From Chara braunii (lineage: Eukaryota > Streptophyta > Charophyceae > Charales > Characeae), in NCBI GenBank assembly GCA_003427395.1, contig BFEA01000764.1, positions 13,870-65,961 of the forward strand: a stretch of 52,092 nt of DNA, in the 5' to 3' direction. Below, one piece after another: positions 10,300-19,643 of the stretch (position 1 is the first letter of the stretch; each line of letters starts with the position of its first letter). Position numbers and translations under genes: made by a program. The notes beneath the pieces were generated by a model, which was given only the letters and a program-made list of their open reading frames with translations, did no database searches and was not told where the DNA came from.

Positions 10300-12080
10300 T
10301 TTGGCATCCAGTAGTCATCCAGCCGGCAATCCAAAAGGGTGAGTGGATCGTGGTGGTCGCTGTCCTGGACGGAGGATGGATGCCACTCCCTCGCGGGTCG
10401 AAGTCTGACTTCCTCGACGTTGCTAGAATTGCGGTCCTCCAGAAAGTGAGGGCCGAGAATGGCTCTTTCGAGCCCGAAGACGTGTCCGTCATTTCCACAG
10501 TCGGGCAATTGTTCGCCGAACTTTAGGACAAGTGCTGGTTGGAGCTGACAGAGGACTACTACGACCTCGACTCAAGCCCCTCGAAAGGAAGGGTGGACTG
10601 GAAAATACCCCCTCCCAGTACGCATGTAAGAACAGGGTCCCGGGGACCGGAAGGTGGGGACAACGAGGGCAACGAGGTTGGGGGCGGCAAACGAGTCCCG
10701 AGGCGACAACAAGACGGCGACGAGGCTGAGGGCGGGTCTCAGGGCGACACCACGACAGCAAAAGGCAGCGGCGGGGTGGCGGGGGAGGCCCTCGGGCGTC
10801 AGCAGTCTACCGGTCCCGGTCCGGAATGCTCGGCACAGTGGGAGGACGTGCCCAGTTCATCCGCCTGCTCGGTGATGGCGGCCTTGGTTGCTCTCCGTGC
10901 CGGCTCGGTCGAAACGTTCAAGTCCGCCGGGATCCGAACTTCAATGCTTGCAGACCGGACAGAGAGGACGGACGCGCAGAGCTGGTCAAGACCGGGGGTG
11001 GCGAGTCGTCATCCCAAAATAGACAGCGGTGCGGTGAGGGACGGGACTTCGCCGCCTGCGGGGGATCGCCAACTGCTTCGGTCGGAGCGAGAGGGTGCGT
11101 GTGGAGGGCCCCGTGAAAGGGAGACGGCGAAGTTCGTCGGGATCCGAACTTCTCCAAGCAAGGAGTGTGGAGGGCCCAGCGACAGGGAGTCGGCGAAGTT
11201 CGCCGGGATCCGAACATCTTCAGGCAAGGGGGGCCAACCAGGGATATTGGTGCAGGCGGGAGGGGCTGAGTGCGGCGGGCGGGAAGCGCATTCATCGGGA
11301 ATTGACACGGGTTCGGGCGAAGTGGCTGGATTGCATGCAGGGGAAGAAGGCAGGGTGATGGACAAAGAGAAGGAAGAGGAACGAGACACAGGGGAGGAAT
11401 TGGAGGAAGGAATGGATGAAGGGGAGGAAGAAGAGGATGAAGGAGAGAAAGGGGAAGAAACGGAGTTGGCTGGGTTGCTAGGAGGGCGGACGGGGCAAAA
11501 GGTAAACTCGATACAAGAGACGACGAACGGACTTTCGGCGACGACGATGACAGATCTGGAAAGTCTTCTGACGAATTCGGGCAGCTGTACGGAGAACACC
11601 GCGAGGAAGACGAGGACGACGATGACACTACACTGGGTATGGAGACACAGGTGGTCACAAGCCTTTCGGCAGAACGTGATGACAATGAGGTCCAAGCAAT
11701 GACGTCTGTCGTCGATCTCCAACACCGGTTCAACGAAGCTCGTGTAGCAGTCAGCCTGACTAAACCGAGTGTGCGTATTGACATCGAAGAAGTTATCGAC
11801 GGCATCCTGGGCGACCACCAAATGTCCGCGCAGCCGTCCTCGACGCCTGGTGTCGACGACCCTCTCGACGTCAAACCTTCCGGGGGATCTGTCGTCAATT
11901 TATCACCGACAAGCTCTCCGATGCTGCCGCCGACCATCGCCAGCGGAGGAGAACGCGGGATCGGGGGACGACAAGATGTCACATCCCTGAAAAAAACTGT
12001 CGCCGGCACTCGAGCTCTCGACGTGCTGGCCTTGCCCGCGCCAACTTCATCGATTAAGGAGCGGAGAGACAAACCAACTG
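10296..12080 (+). pseudogene. Large decayed gene, C-terminal low-complexity part
   Basis: The frame at 10296 (MIWHPVVIQPAIQKGEWIVV) is interrupted by a TAG at 10524-10526 and reads on (LTEDYYDLDSSPSKGRVDW) to about 11500. It passes through three reverse copies of the 24-bp motif, which are read as peptide (KSAGIRTS, KFVGIRTS, KFAGIRTS), and a Glu-rich tract. Near 11500-11600 the coding signal moves to another frame (DDERTFGDDDDRSGKSSDEF) and continues to 12080 as ALPAPTSSIKERRDKPTG. There the sequence ACTG/GTAAGC gives a good 5' splice site. Shared decay and the in-phase splice tie it to the Ulp1 exon. The 384-aa minus-strand ORF over the same stretch is a composition artefact. Confidence 0.45.
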
Positions 12081-12639
12081 GTAAGCAGTGCCAAACACCA
12101 CTCTGTCTGCGCGCCAGTAACCGCAGTGTTTGTCAATGCGCACGAGACAAAAACATGTGTGTTTTTGTTGAAGCGTTCCCTCAAATAATGGAAGGATGGT
12201 GTTTCTCTTTCGGAAAGAGTGGTGGTTTTAGTCCGCCGGGATCCGCACTGCCAAGGCCGCTGCGTAACGCGGTTACTCTTCAAGTGCCTCGATTGGGAAA
12301 AGTCTGCCGGGATCCTGACTTCACAAATGTTTGGCCTCAGGGTTTGTGGCTTGTTGAGGTTTTCCCTTCTGAAGGGAGGGGGTGTCGAGGTCGAACACAC
12401 TGCTCCTTTTGTTTTCCAGCGGGGTCTGCGCGAAAGTATTTTTCTATCTCTCTCATGGCTAAACGGGGCTCTGTAAATACATAGGTCCTATGTCTTCTAC
12501 ATTTCGTGGTTCTTGAGTTGTCGTTTTCGTCGGGTTCGTCTTGGATTACGTAAGTTCATTTTCCGTTTTCTCTTCCTTCGGTTGCACAGGGGTTGGGTCA
12601 TTTCTCTGGGTTGGAAAAGTCCGCCGGGATCCGGACTTC
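10919..12639 (-). repeat. 24-bp inverted-repeat motif, reverse cluster
   Basis: Six copies, all in the reverse orientation (core CCGGGATC on the plus strand), lie at 10919-10942, 11129-11152, 11195-11218, 12228-12251, 12299-12322 and 12616-12639. The copy at 11129 has perfect arms with one core change (TCGGGATC); the one at 11195 has one arm change. Three are inside predicted coding sequence and three inside the intron. Orientation is opposite to the copies at 5143-6155, so the large gene sits between inverted sets. Confidence 0.85.
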
Positions 12640-12906
12640 AGAGATGTTTGCCTTCCGCTTCTGTGACTTGATGTGCTTTTCCCTTCTGAAGGGCGGGGGT
12701 GTCGAGCTCGAGTGCACTGCTTGTTTTGTTTTGCAACGTGGCTCGTGCGGAAGTTCTATCTCTCGCACTCTCATGGCATGACGGGGTTCTGTAATTGCAT
12801 GGATCCTGCGTCTTTTAGATTTCGTGGTCCTTTAATTGTCGTTTCGTCGGGTTCTTCTTAGGAAACGTGTATTCACTTTCCGTTTTGTCTTTCTTCTGTT
12901 GTACAG
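12081..12906 (+). other. Predicted intron with duplicated acceptor
   Basis: The donor is at 12080/12081 (CTG/GTAAGC) and the acceptor at 12905-12906 (TTCTGTTGTACAG). Joining gives the codons ..KPTG then VGSSRTRRPSKYLEH without a frame break. An upstream copy of the acceptor (CGGTTGCACAG, AG at 12588-12589) has the same phase, because the segment is tandemly duplicated. The intron also holds three reverse copies of the 24-bp motif. Confidence 0.55.
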
Positions 12907-12920
12907 GGGTAGGGTCGTCT
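12290..12920 (+). repeat. 317-bp tandem duplication
   Basis: Two units are offset by exactly 317 bp: AAAAGTC at 12298 and 12615, and the CACAG/TACAG acceptors at 12588 and 12905. Shared blocks include TTTTCCCTTCTGAAGG, ATTTCGTGGTYCTT and the terminal pyrimidine tract plus AGGGGTWGGGTC. Divergence is moderate, so it is not recent. Confidence 0.88.
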
Positions 12921-13175
12921 CGAACACGGAGGCCCTCTAAATATCTGGAACACATACTGCATACAGTCCCGGGTTTGACGACAAAACACAAGGACATGTT
13001 AAAGGCGTCAGGGGTTGATGTCGAAATCGAGAAGAAGGAGCATGCCATTGCCATTGAGGAGTGTCTTTCCCTTCTGCCCCCAGAGAAAGGGACATATCCA
13101 CGATCTATGACTAGGGGTCAGACCATGTATGAGAAATACTTAGCTTCTTGTCGTGCGATGAAGGAGAATCCTTAG
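12907..13175 (+). pseudogene. Large gene, exon leading to the Ulp1 module
   Basis: After the acceptor at 12906 the frame reads VGSSRTRRPSKYLEHIL, VPGLTTKHKDMLKASGVDVE and EECLSLLPPEKGTYPRSMT. It ends at TAG 13173-13175 after YLASCRAMKENP. I recognise no domain; it looks like a linker of about 85 residues. The protease reading continues in the next frame with no room for an intron, so I infer a one-base insertion or two-base deletion near 13160. Confidence 0.45.
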
Positions 13176-13806
13176 TGTTCCGTTTCTCACTTCCCCACCT
13201 GTGACACTGTACTCTCGACTCTCCACGATGGTCTGTTGCGAATTGCAGCGAAGGATTCTCACCCTCTCACTTACCGACGGCAGGATGAATGATGAGGTGG
13301 TCAACTTCTACATGGCGCTATTAGGAACGACCGTATATGAGACAAGTGACATCCCGCCAGGCCTTCGAGTCTTCACCTTTAATTCTTTCTTCTTTAGTAA
13401 ACTGCAACTTCAAGGGCATGGTGGGATGGAAAGATGGGCTAAAAACGTGGATCTGCTTGAATATGATATTATCTTTGTTCCAGTCCTAAAAAATAATGAT
13501 CACTGGATCCTCCTTTCCGTGAGCTTAAGAGATAATGTTCTTGAGATTTTCGAGTTGATCGTACACTATTTGAAATGTGAAACATCATATAGGCGCTCGT
13601 GCAGGCGCTGGAAGTCGGTGGCAGCAAATGTTGTTATAGAGGGAGTTCCAAGACAGGTGGATGAAGTTAGTTGCGGGGTGTTTATGTTGATGTTTGCGAC
13701 ACTATTGCAACGTGGAGATCGACCGCCTTTTAGGTTCTCTTGTAAAAATATTCTGTATATTAGACGACAACTGGCATCATGTGTCTTGGAATGTCGTTGT
13801 CTTTGA
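13162..13806 (+). pseudogene. Ulp1-like (C48) cysteine protease module
   Basis: Ulp1/SENP proteases cut SUMO-type conjugates, and C48-like domains are also common in plant transposon proteins. Visible landmarks in order: LTLSLTDGRMNDEVVNFYMALL (the L-D-x-x-L-N-D-E-V-x-N-F-Y motif), FNSFFFSKL, YDIIFVPVLKNNDHW with the catalytic His at 13501-13503, LEIFEL, then VPRQVDEVSCGVFML with oxyanion Gln at 13654-13656 and catalytic Cys at 13672-13674. The usual Asp of I-E-x-Y-D-S is Glu here (13552-13554), and the usual D before CG is Ser. About 200 residues are seen, close to the family's catalytic domain size. It lacks its own good ATG and follows the preceding exon by a frameshift, so I treat it as the C-terminal end of the large gene. 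Confidence 0.75.
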
Positions 13807-14463
13807 TGGATTCGATTGATTTGCAAACTTCTGTTTCAGAATATTTCATATTTTAACTGTCGCTTTCACAACGACATTACTTTCTTTCAGTGTTGCGGGT
13901 TTGAGTTGTCTTTGGTATGTTGACTGTCAATTTGGTGTCGCGTATTGCTTTTGGAATCTCTGTTAGGTCCGGCTCGTCTGTCGTGTCATTACATTCATCG
14001 CATTGCAGTCCTCGTTGCAAATTGTGTCCAGGTCATCCAAGGTTGTGCATACAATTCACCTCGAAATTATATTCATGTGTGTGGTGCGACATGACGAATT
14101 GGAGTGTGGATGCAAGACAAATCTCGGCGAGTGTGTGGGTGTGAGGTTCGTTATGCAAAGAGTGAAAGACCAGTGACATCACGTCTCTTGTGTGCATAGA
14201 CAATCATGTAATTGTGACCGCCTGAATTACATGTGACCGACAATTTTGCGTTCTTGACCGGGAAAAATAAATTGTATGTCAAAAATAACAGTTATTGTTT
14301 GTACTTCTAAAGAATTCTGAATCTCTACAACATCCAGACAACCGCCTCGGACGCGACAAAAGCCATGCATGTACAACTCACGCATAAAAGAAATAAATAG
14401 TATTATCCAACAAGGATTCAATCATGACAACTTGCTCATCACATTCACAAACTTGAAGTTTGA
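13807..14463. other. No recognisable gene
   Basis: AT-richer sequence downstream of the protease exon, probably its 3' UTR and spacer. A short hairpin pairs CATGTAATT near 14204 with AATTACATG near 14225. Confidence 0.5.
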
Positions 14464-15010
14464 CAAGTGTGGCTCCCGACACACTATCGCACAGGCATCC
14501 CGGATGGGCGTGCCTGTCGCTACTCTACGTCTTCTAATATAATTATCCAACGAGGATGCAATCATGACACATTGCTCGTCACAATTATGGAATTGAAGTT
14601 TAACAAGTACGGATCCCAGCACACTTCCGCACAGGGTTCCCTGATGCGTGTGCCTGTCGTTATTCGTTTATGAAGTTTAACAAGTGCGGATCCCGACACA
14701 CTTCGACACAAGATTCACGACACATTTCTAAAGTTCAACGAGTAAGGTTCCCAGAACACTTCCGCACATGGTTCCCTGATGGGCGTGCATGTCGTTATTC
14801 GTTTATGAAGTTTAACAAGTACGGATCCCAGCACACTTCCGCACAGGATTCCCAGCAGTGCCATGTTTTTGAAGTTCAGCAAGTAAGGATCCCGACACAC
14901 TTCCACACAAGGTTCCCGTGCGGCGTGCCTAACATATACGGGTTTGAACATCCTTCCTCATTTAGGATATCATTTATAAAGTTTCACAAGTACGGATCTC
15001 AGCACACTTC
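14464..15010 (+). repeat. Seven-copy variant of the 24-bp motif
   Basis: The consensus has left arm CAAGTACG, core GATCCCAG and right arm CACACTTC, usually preceded by GAAGTTTAA. Copies end at 14487, 14627, 14704, 14762, 14839, 14903 and 15010, each 24 bp long and all in forward orientation. A second word, GATGGGCGTGCCTGTCG and variants, recurs between them near 14503, 14643, 14778, 14927 and 15026. The left half matches the forward sites of the 183-bp array (CAAGTACGGATCCC), so this is one extended family. Confidence 0.85.
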
Positions 15011-15626
15011 TGCATGTGCTTAAGCCGTGGATGGGCGTGCCTACGTTGTTTGGAATGCAGCCAAAAATGAATTCGTTAGAAAGAGGACACAGTATAATGT
15101 CCTATTTTAACGAATAACATGTTTGTAATTTAATGACCTCTTGTACCTGAAGGATGCTCCGTAATTGTATGGTATAAGCAACTTGATGCATGTGCAAAAT
15201 GTTAAGGAAAAAGCTACGTAATGTATCCGGCTTGAATATGGTCGACAGAAGAATTGCAGACCGCAACTCATGCACTCTGCTTTATGAATGTTTGCTATGA
15301 GATTAGAACTTGAAAGATTTGGTTGGAGTCTAGCCTTAAATAAGTTTGGATCAATAGAGGGTAGTATGGATGAATTGTCAGTTTGAGTTGGATGCCTCTT
15401 ACTAAAGCATGCGATATAGGGTTAAGTGCACAACATATCGTAGTGACCCGTGGTAGTATCAATCAAGATGGGTCTATCATTATTAATTCAAGCAGAAGAG
15501 TACATCATTGAAGGAGGACGTGGGCAACCTCGTGACTATAATACTATATCACCTATTCGAACGATAAGATTGTTTGCTAAACGGTAAACATCCTTGTAAG
15601 ATGATATAGTTAAACCCTGGAGCGCT
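15011..15626. other. No recognisable gene
   Basis: AT-rich spacer without a coding ORF above about 60 codons and without a repeat I can define. Confidence 0.5.
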
Positions 15627-16608
15627 ATGAATCCTCCCCGGTGGCGGTCGCCGGAGTCAAGACCACAACTTGTTGTCATGGGCACGACCTCGTGGTCATG
15701 ACCGCGGTAGCAGCTACGTTAGCGGCTGCGTAGCGGCCGGAGGGGGAGGGTGTTGGGGGGGGGGGTTGCAGATTGGGGTTCCGGAACCCCGACCCTAACC
15801 CCCAGAAAAAACAAAAGGAAATAAAAACTAGTTTACCACGACGGTTGTCCGAGATGCCTCTGGGTGTCCGACTTATCCGGTCAGACAATCGGGGAGACGT
15901 CTTCCCTAGACAAATATGTCTGACCCTCTAAAAAATTAAAAAAAAAAAAAAAAAAAAACTTTTTTGAAGGTTCTCCCTCACATGAGATATGTGCCACTGA
16001 ATTTTTGAAGTATTTGAGCCCATAGAAAAAAAGATAAAAATTGCCAAAGATGTCTATGCCAATTTGAATCAAACATTTTTATCCTATGGGGGTCAATTTC
16101 AATCACGCACCCCAACCCATCCCCCCAAATCCCCCTTTCCCCATGTTTTGCATTTTATTTTGTTTTGCTCCAAATGAGCTGGAATTTTTTTATATGGTCA
16201 CCTCATGTACCGCAGCCCGTCCCCATTTTTTTAATTTTTTTTTTCAATGGAGAAAATGAGTTGTCCGGGATTCCAGACAACTCTGCCCAAGTTGTCCGCC
16301 GGACGCAAAAAAAATAAATTCCTATTTTTTTAATTACGTTTCTTTTGATTAGAATACTTGTTTTTCTATTTTCGATTTAAGAAGGAAAAAAAAAAACGAT
16401 ATCTAAGAAGTTAAAAAAACAAAAATATGGGGTGGTAGGGCTTTTCACACCCTACCACCCCCTCCTTTTTTTTGTTTCTTTTCTCTTTTCTTTTTTAAAT
16501 ATGACAATTTCTCGGTCACGCCTGACCGCCCAGGCTGTGGCTGGCCGTCGGGATCCTGACCGCAATCCGAGTTTGACCCTGCGATCATGACCGCAGAGGA
16601 TACATAGC
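15627..16608. mobile_element. Candidate TIR element, ~1 kb, no ORF
   Basis: The ends are inverted: GCTATGAATCCTC at the left and, in reverse complement, GCTATGTATCCTC at the right, followed on both sides by GGTCA/GGTCG-rich GC blocks. The inside is AT-rich with poly(A), GTCCG/CCGGAC words and a perfect 12-bp stem (16429-16440 with 16450-16461) around a 9-base loop. GATGATATAG (15600-15609) and GATGGTATAG (16611-16620) flank it at slightly different distances, so the target duplication is uncertain. Confidence 0.45.
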
Positions 16609-17738
16609 TTGATGGTATAGGATGGTCATGTGGAGGAAATAAACGCTTCACAAGGGGTAGCTGCATGCTTGAGCAGTTAGAGGTTGACAAAGTCATTATT
16701 TAGGTAAAGTCGAGAGCCTATGCAGTCCAAGGTTCGGATACCAAGGTGAAAGGGTGGTGGTTGTGCCATGGTGTGATAAAAAGATGGCAATGACGTAAGT
16801 CATAGGTCTACGAAGAAGAGTGAGAATGTCACTATTGTTGTAGGAGGCAGTTTGCTGAACATTGATAAAGCATTCAATCTTAGGTCGATAACACTGAATG
16901 CAGCTCTTATCGATGCCACTTAATTATAGCTTAGATTGTCTGTGTAGGCTAGACTCTGCTAGAGAATACCACAAAATACGGCTTTTATCAATGACCCTTA
17001 AAGCACCAGTACACAACATATTGGCCTGCGGGTGTCAATGTGTCTGCATGAAACCCTCACCACTTCAGAGGCCGCCCACTTTTTTTTGCAACAATGGGCG
17101 TGACTGCTCGGTGCCTCTGAGTTTTGCTTGTGGCGGCAATTTCCAGCAAAACATTTTTGCAAGGCTGGGGCCGTGTACTAGCGGTTTAATCATAGCTTAG
17201 ACTGTCTGTATAGGCTAGGGTTAACACATAGTGGAGTAGAGAAGTCTACTTGTGAACCAGTGCCCCACGACATAAAGACAAGTGTTCCAATCATGATGTT
17301 TAACTCCGTCTATCCAATTAGTTAATCCGACATAGCTGCGATGAGAGGGAGAATGAAGAGAATTACCATGAAAGGCATCATAGGGAGGAGAGGAAGATAC
17401 TCAACCAATTTCGTTGTGCTATCATTGCTATGCCATTTGTAAAAATATGGAACCAGTATTTTTTTTTGATTCAAATGACATGCATACTAGGTATTTCTAA
17501 CACAATGAGTAAATAAAACTTGTGGAAATCCAGAACATGCTGTAGGATTTGAAAAAAAAGACATGGTTATTAATTTAGGACCAATAAGCAACCAAGCCCG
17601 GTCCAGAGATGAAAGGTGACATTATGGTTGCTGGTTCCCACCCCGTCGAGCGGCATGGGCTCGACAAGGGGAGGTTGCTGGTATCCGTACCATCTGGCAC
17701 CCAGCAGAGTCAGCACAATGTTTCGTAGCAATGATATG
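16609..17738. other. Spacer with a 34-bp direct repeat
   Basis: No gene. TTAATTATAGCTTAGATTG, continuing to TAGGCTAG (16920-16953), recurs with few changes at 17187-17220. Between them AGTACAC and GTGTACT are inverted, which hints at a small insertion. Confidence 0.5.
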
Positions 17739-18191
17739 GGGATGATTGGTAGAAAGCACCCACGCCAAAACCTTCTAGGTTTTGGGCACGCGAAACTTGG
17801 CCGTTTGGCACTACCGGCCCAATGTTTTCCATGTGGGGTACTGCAGGCCCACGCATCGCTCAAAGGGCACTACCGGATCATGAATCTGGCGCATACACAG
17901 CGCCAGATTCATTTTAATGCCGAAGAGGCCGAGGGCAGTCCTCTTGAAGGATAGAATGAGTCCCACGTCTGGTATCCTAAAAAAGAAGGGCCTTTCCAGT
18001 TCGTGAATCTGGCGCAAAACAGCGCCAAATTCTTGAACCGGTAAAAATAGGCCCATGGAGAGATATGGCCACGGCGCGAAGGCGCCTTTCAACCAGGTTG
18101 ACGACGTTTGGGTCGGTAGTACCAAACGGACCGGTTTCAGGCGCCCAAAACCGAAAAGGTTTTGGCCTGGGCGCTTTCTACCAATTATCCC
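17739..18191. mobile_element. Palindromic MITE (MULE-like), copy A
   Basis: The terminal inverted repeats exceed 100 bp: the left starts GGGATGATTGGTAGAAAGC and the right ends CTTTCTACCAATTATCCC, with GCCAAAACC and GGTTTTGG blocks inside. Flanks are AATGATATG (17730-17738) and AATGATGTG (18192-18200), a 9-bp target duplication with one difference. Nine-bp duplications plus long TIRs are typical of Mutator-like elements. An internal stem is formed by GAATCTGGCGC and its complement near 17881-17910. No transposase is encoded; the ORFs across it on both strands are shadows of the palindrome. Confidence 0.85.
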
Positions 18192-18726
18192 AATGATGTG
18201 GCTTATATGCCTCCACCTGTATGTTTGCTCGCAGGGAGGAGGTGTCAGACTGTCACAAGGACCTACTACGTACAACGAAGATGACAAAAGAAAATCCGTC
18301 TGAGGGGTGAGTGAGTAGGAGTACTCCGCATACAGGTCTCACACCGAGTCACACACATCGGGTAAACCATTGACTATACTTGTTATAAGGAAGTTCACAA
18401 CAGGACTTGGGCAAACGCAAGGAACCGAGAAGGTACCTCTTATCAACAAGCCAAGAACTTACAAAATCAAGCGAGATGGAAGTTCAGTCATTGCTATACT
18501 CCTAAAGCGTGAAGCGGGCCCCGACTGACGCACCCCAATGGGTCCACCAGGCCCAAGGGAAACCGACGGTGAAAGCAGCGCTGGGGCGCTGCGGTTCCGG
18601 TCAGACGAGTCCTTTATCACGCCGCGTCCTTTCATGTCCGTTAGTGGTTACCACAGTGTTGTGTTTGTTTTGTGACGAATTGGGAAGATTCTATTGCGGA
18701 TGTTCGTGTGTGGCTCCAAAGTTCAT
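18192..18726. other. Spacer between the two MITEs
   Basis: No gene or recognisable repeat is visible. The last nine bases (18718-18726) are the target duplication of copy B. Confidence 0.5.
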
Positions 18727-19162
18727 GGGATAATCTGTAGAAAGAGCCCACGCCAAAACCTTTCCGGTTTTGGGCGCCCAAAACTCGGCAGTTTGGTACT
18801 ACGGGCTCAAACCGTCTTCAGCCTGGGTGAAAGGTGCCTTTGCGCCGTGGCCACATCTCCCTGGGTGTTTTTACCTGTTCAAGAATTTCATGAACCGGTA
18901 GGGCCCTTCTTTTTCAAAAACCCGTAAGTGGGCAAACCCGTAAGTGGGCCTCATTCGATACTTAAGCGGTACCACCGTCGGCCTCTTTTACATCAAAACG
19001 AATCTGGCGTGTTATGCGCCAGATTCATGATCCGGTAGGGCCCTTGGAGCGACACATGGGCCTCCCACATGGAAGTCATTGGGCCGGTAGTACCAAACGG
19101 CCGAGTTTCGGGCGCCCAAACCCGAAAAGGTTTTGGCGTGGGTGCTTTCTACCGATTATCCC
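18727..19162. mobile_element. Palindromic MITE (MULE-like), copy B
   Basis: Same family as copy A, 436 bp. Its ends are GGGATAATCTGTAGAAAG and CTTTCTACCGATTATCCC. Flanks are AAAGTTCAT (18718-18726) and AAAGTTCGT (19163-19171), again a 9-bp duplication with one difference. It shares with A the blocks GGTAGGGCCCTT, GCGCCCAAA and the GAATCTGGCG stem. The middle differs from A by indels, including a direct repeat AAACCCGTAAGTGGGC near 18920-18945. Confidence 0.87.
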
Positions 19163-19309
19163 AAAGTTCGTCGTCTCCTGGCACGTTGGTTGCCCTCTTT
19201 GTACTCCTAGGTCCCGGTTTTCTACTTTTAGCTCCACGATTGGTCTTTCAGCCGAAGCCGGACAAAGGCCCCGTTACCATCGAGGATGTGTCATTCATAC
19301 TGGGATACT

Positions 19310-19440
19310 GGACGCGGTTTCCAGCAGGAACACCTCCCCACCAATCGACAGGAGAAGCCCTAGGTGAGGCTACCAGAGGGGGCTACTCTTATCACCCTCC
19401 GTAGCAGGCGGCACAGGTTTAAAATAAAAAATAAAAAAAT
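19310..19440 (+). mobile_element. LINE 3'-end fragment with A-rich tail
   Basis: GGTTTCCAGCAGG, then CTCCCCACCAATCGACAGG and AGCCCT, matches the 3' end of the LINE at about 28170-28215 and is followed by an A-rich tail (AAAATAAAAAATAAAAAAATAA). Confidence 0.55.
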
Positions 19441-19465
19441 AACGATTCTTCATCAAGAGAGGTCC

Positions 19466-19592
19466 GACAGGGCTGCTCACTCAGTCAGTCAAGCTCTTCC
19501 CAGGTCATCTTCCTTGGTTGACTGAGTGAGCAGCCCTGTCCAGCTTTTGATGACTGAGCGATGACTGAGTGATGACTGAGTGATGACTGAGT
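19466..19592. repeat. Hairpin and GATGACTGAGT tandem repeat
   Basis: GACAGGGCTGCTCACTCAGT at 19466 is inverted at 19518-19540, with four extra bases in one arm and a loop of about 25 bp. It is followed by four near-copies of GATGACTGAGT (about 19548-19592). Confidence 0.75.
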
Positions 19593-19643
19593 GGAAGCCC
19601 CGAACCTTCCATCAGATCATCGTCCTTGGTTGACGTATCCTCC

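Noticed and set aside
10918-12072. 384-codon minus-strand ORF (and the 270-codon one at 11009-11821)
   Set aside because: Ser/Pro-rich antisense of acidic, GA-rich coding sequence; it crosses motif copies and the opposite strand has the splice-consistent reading.
17616-19404. ORFs of 74-158 codons across both MITEs
   Set aside because: They follow the palindrome on both strands, giving mirrored peptides; no transposase motif.
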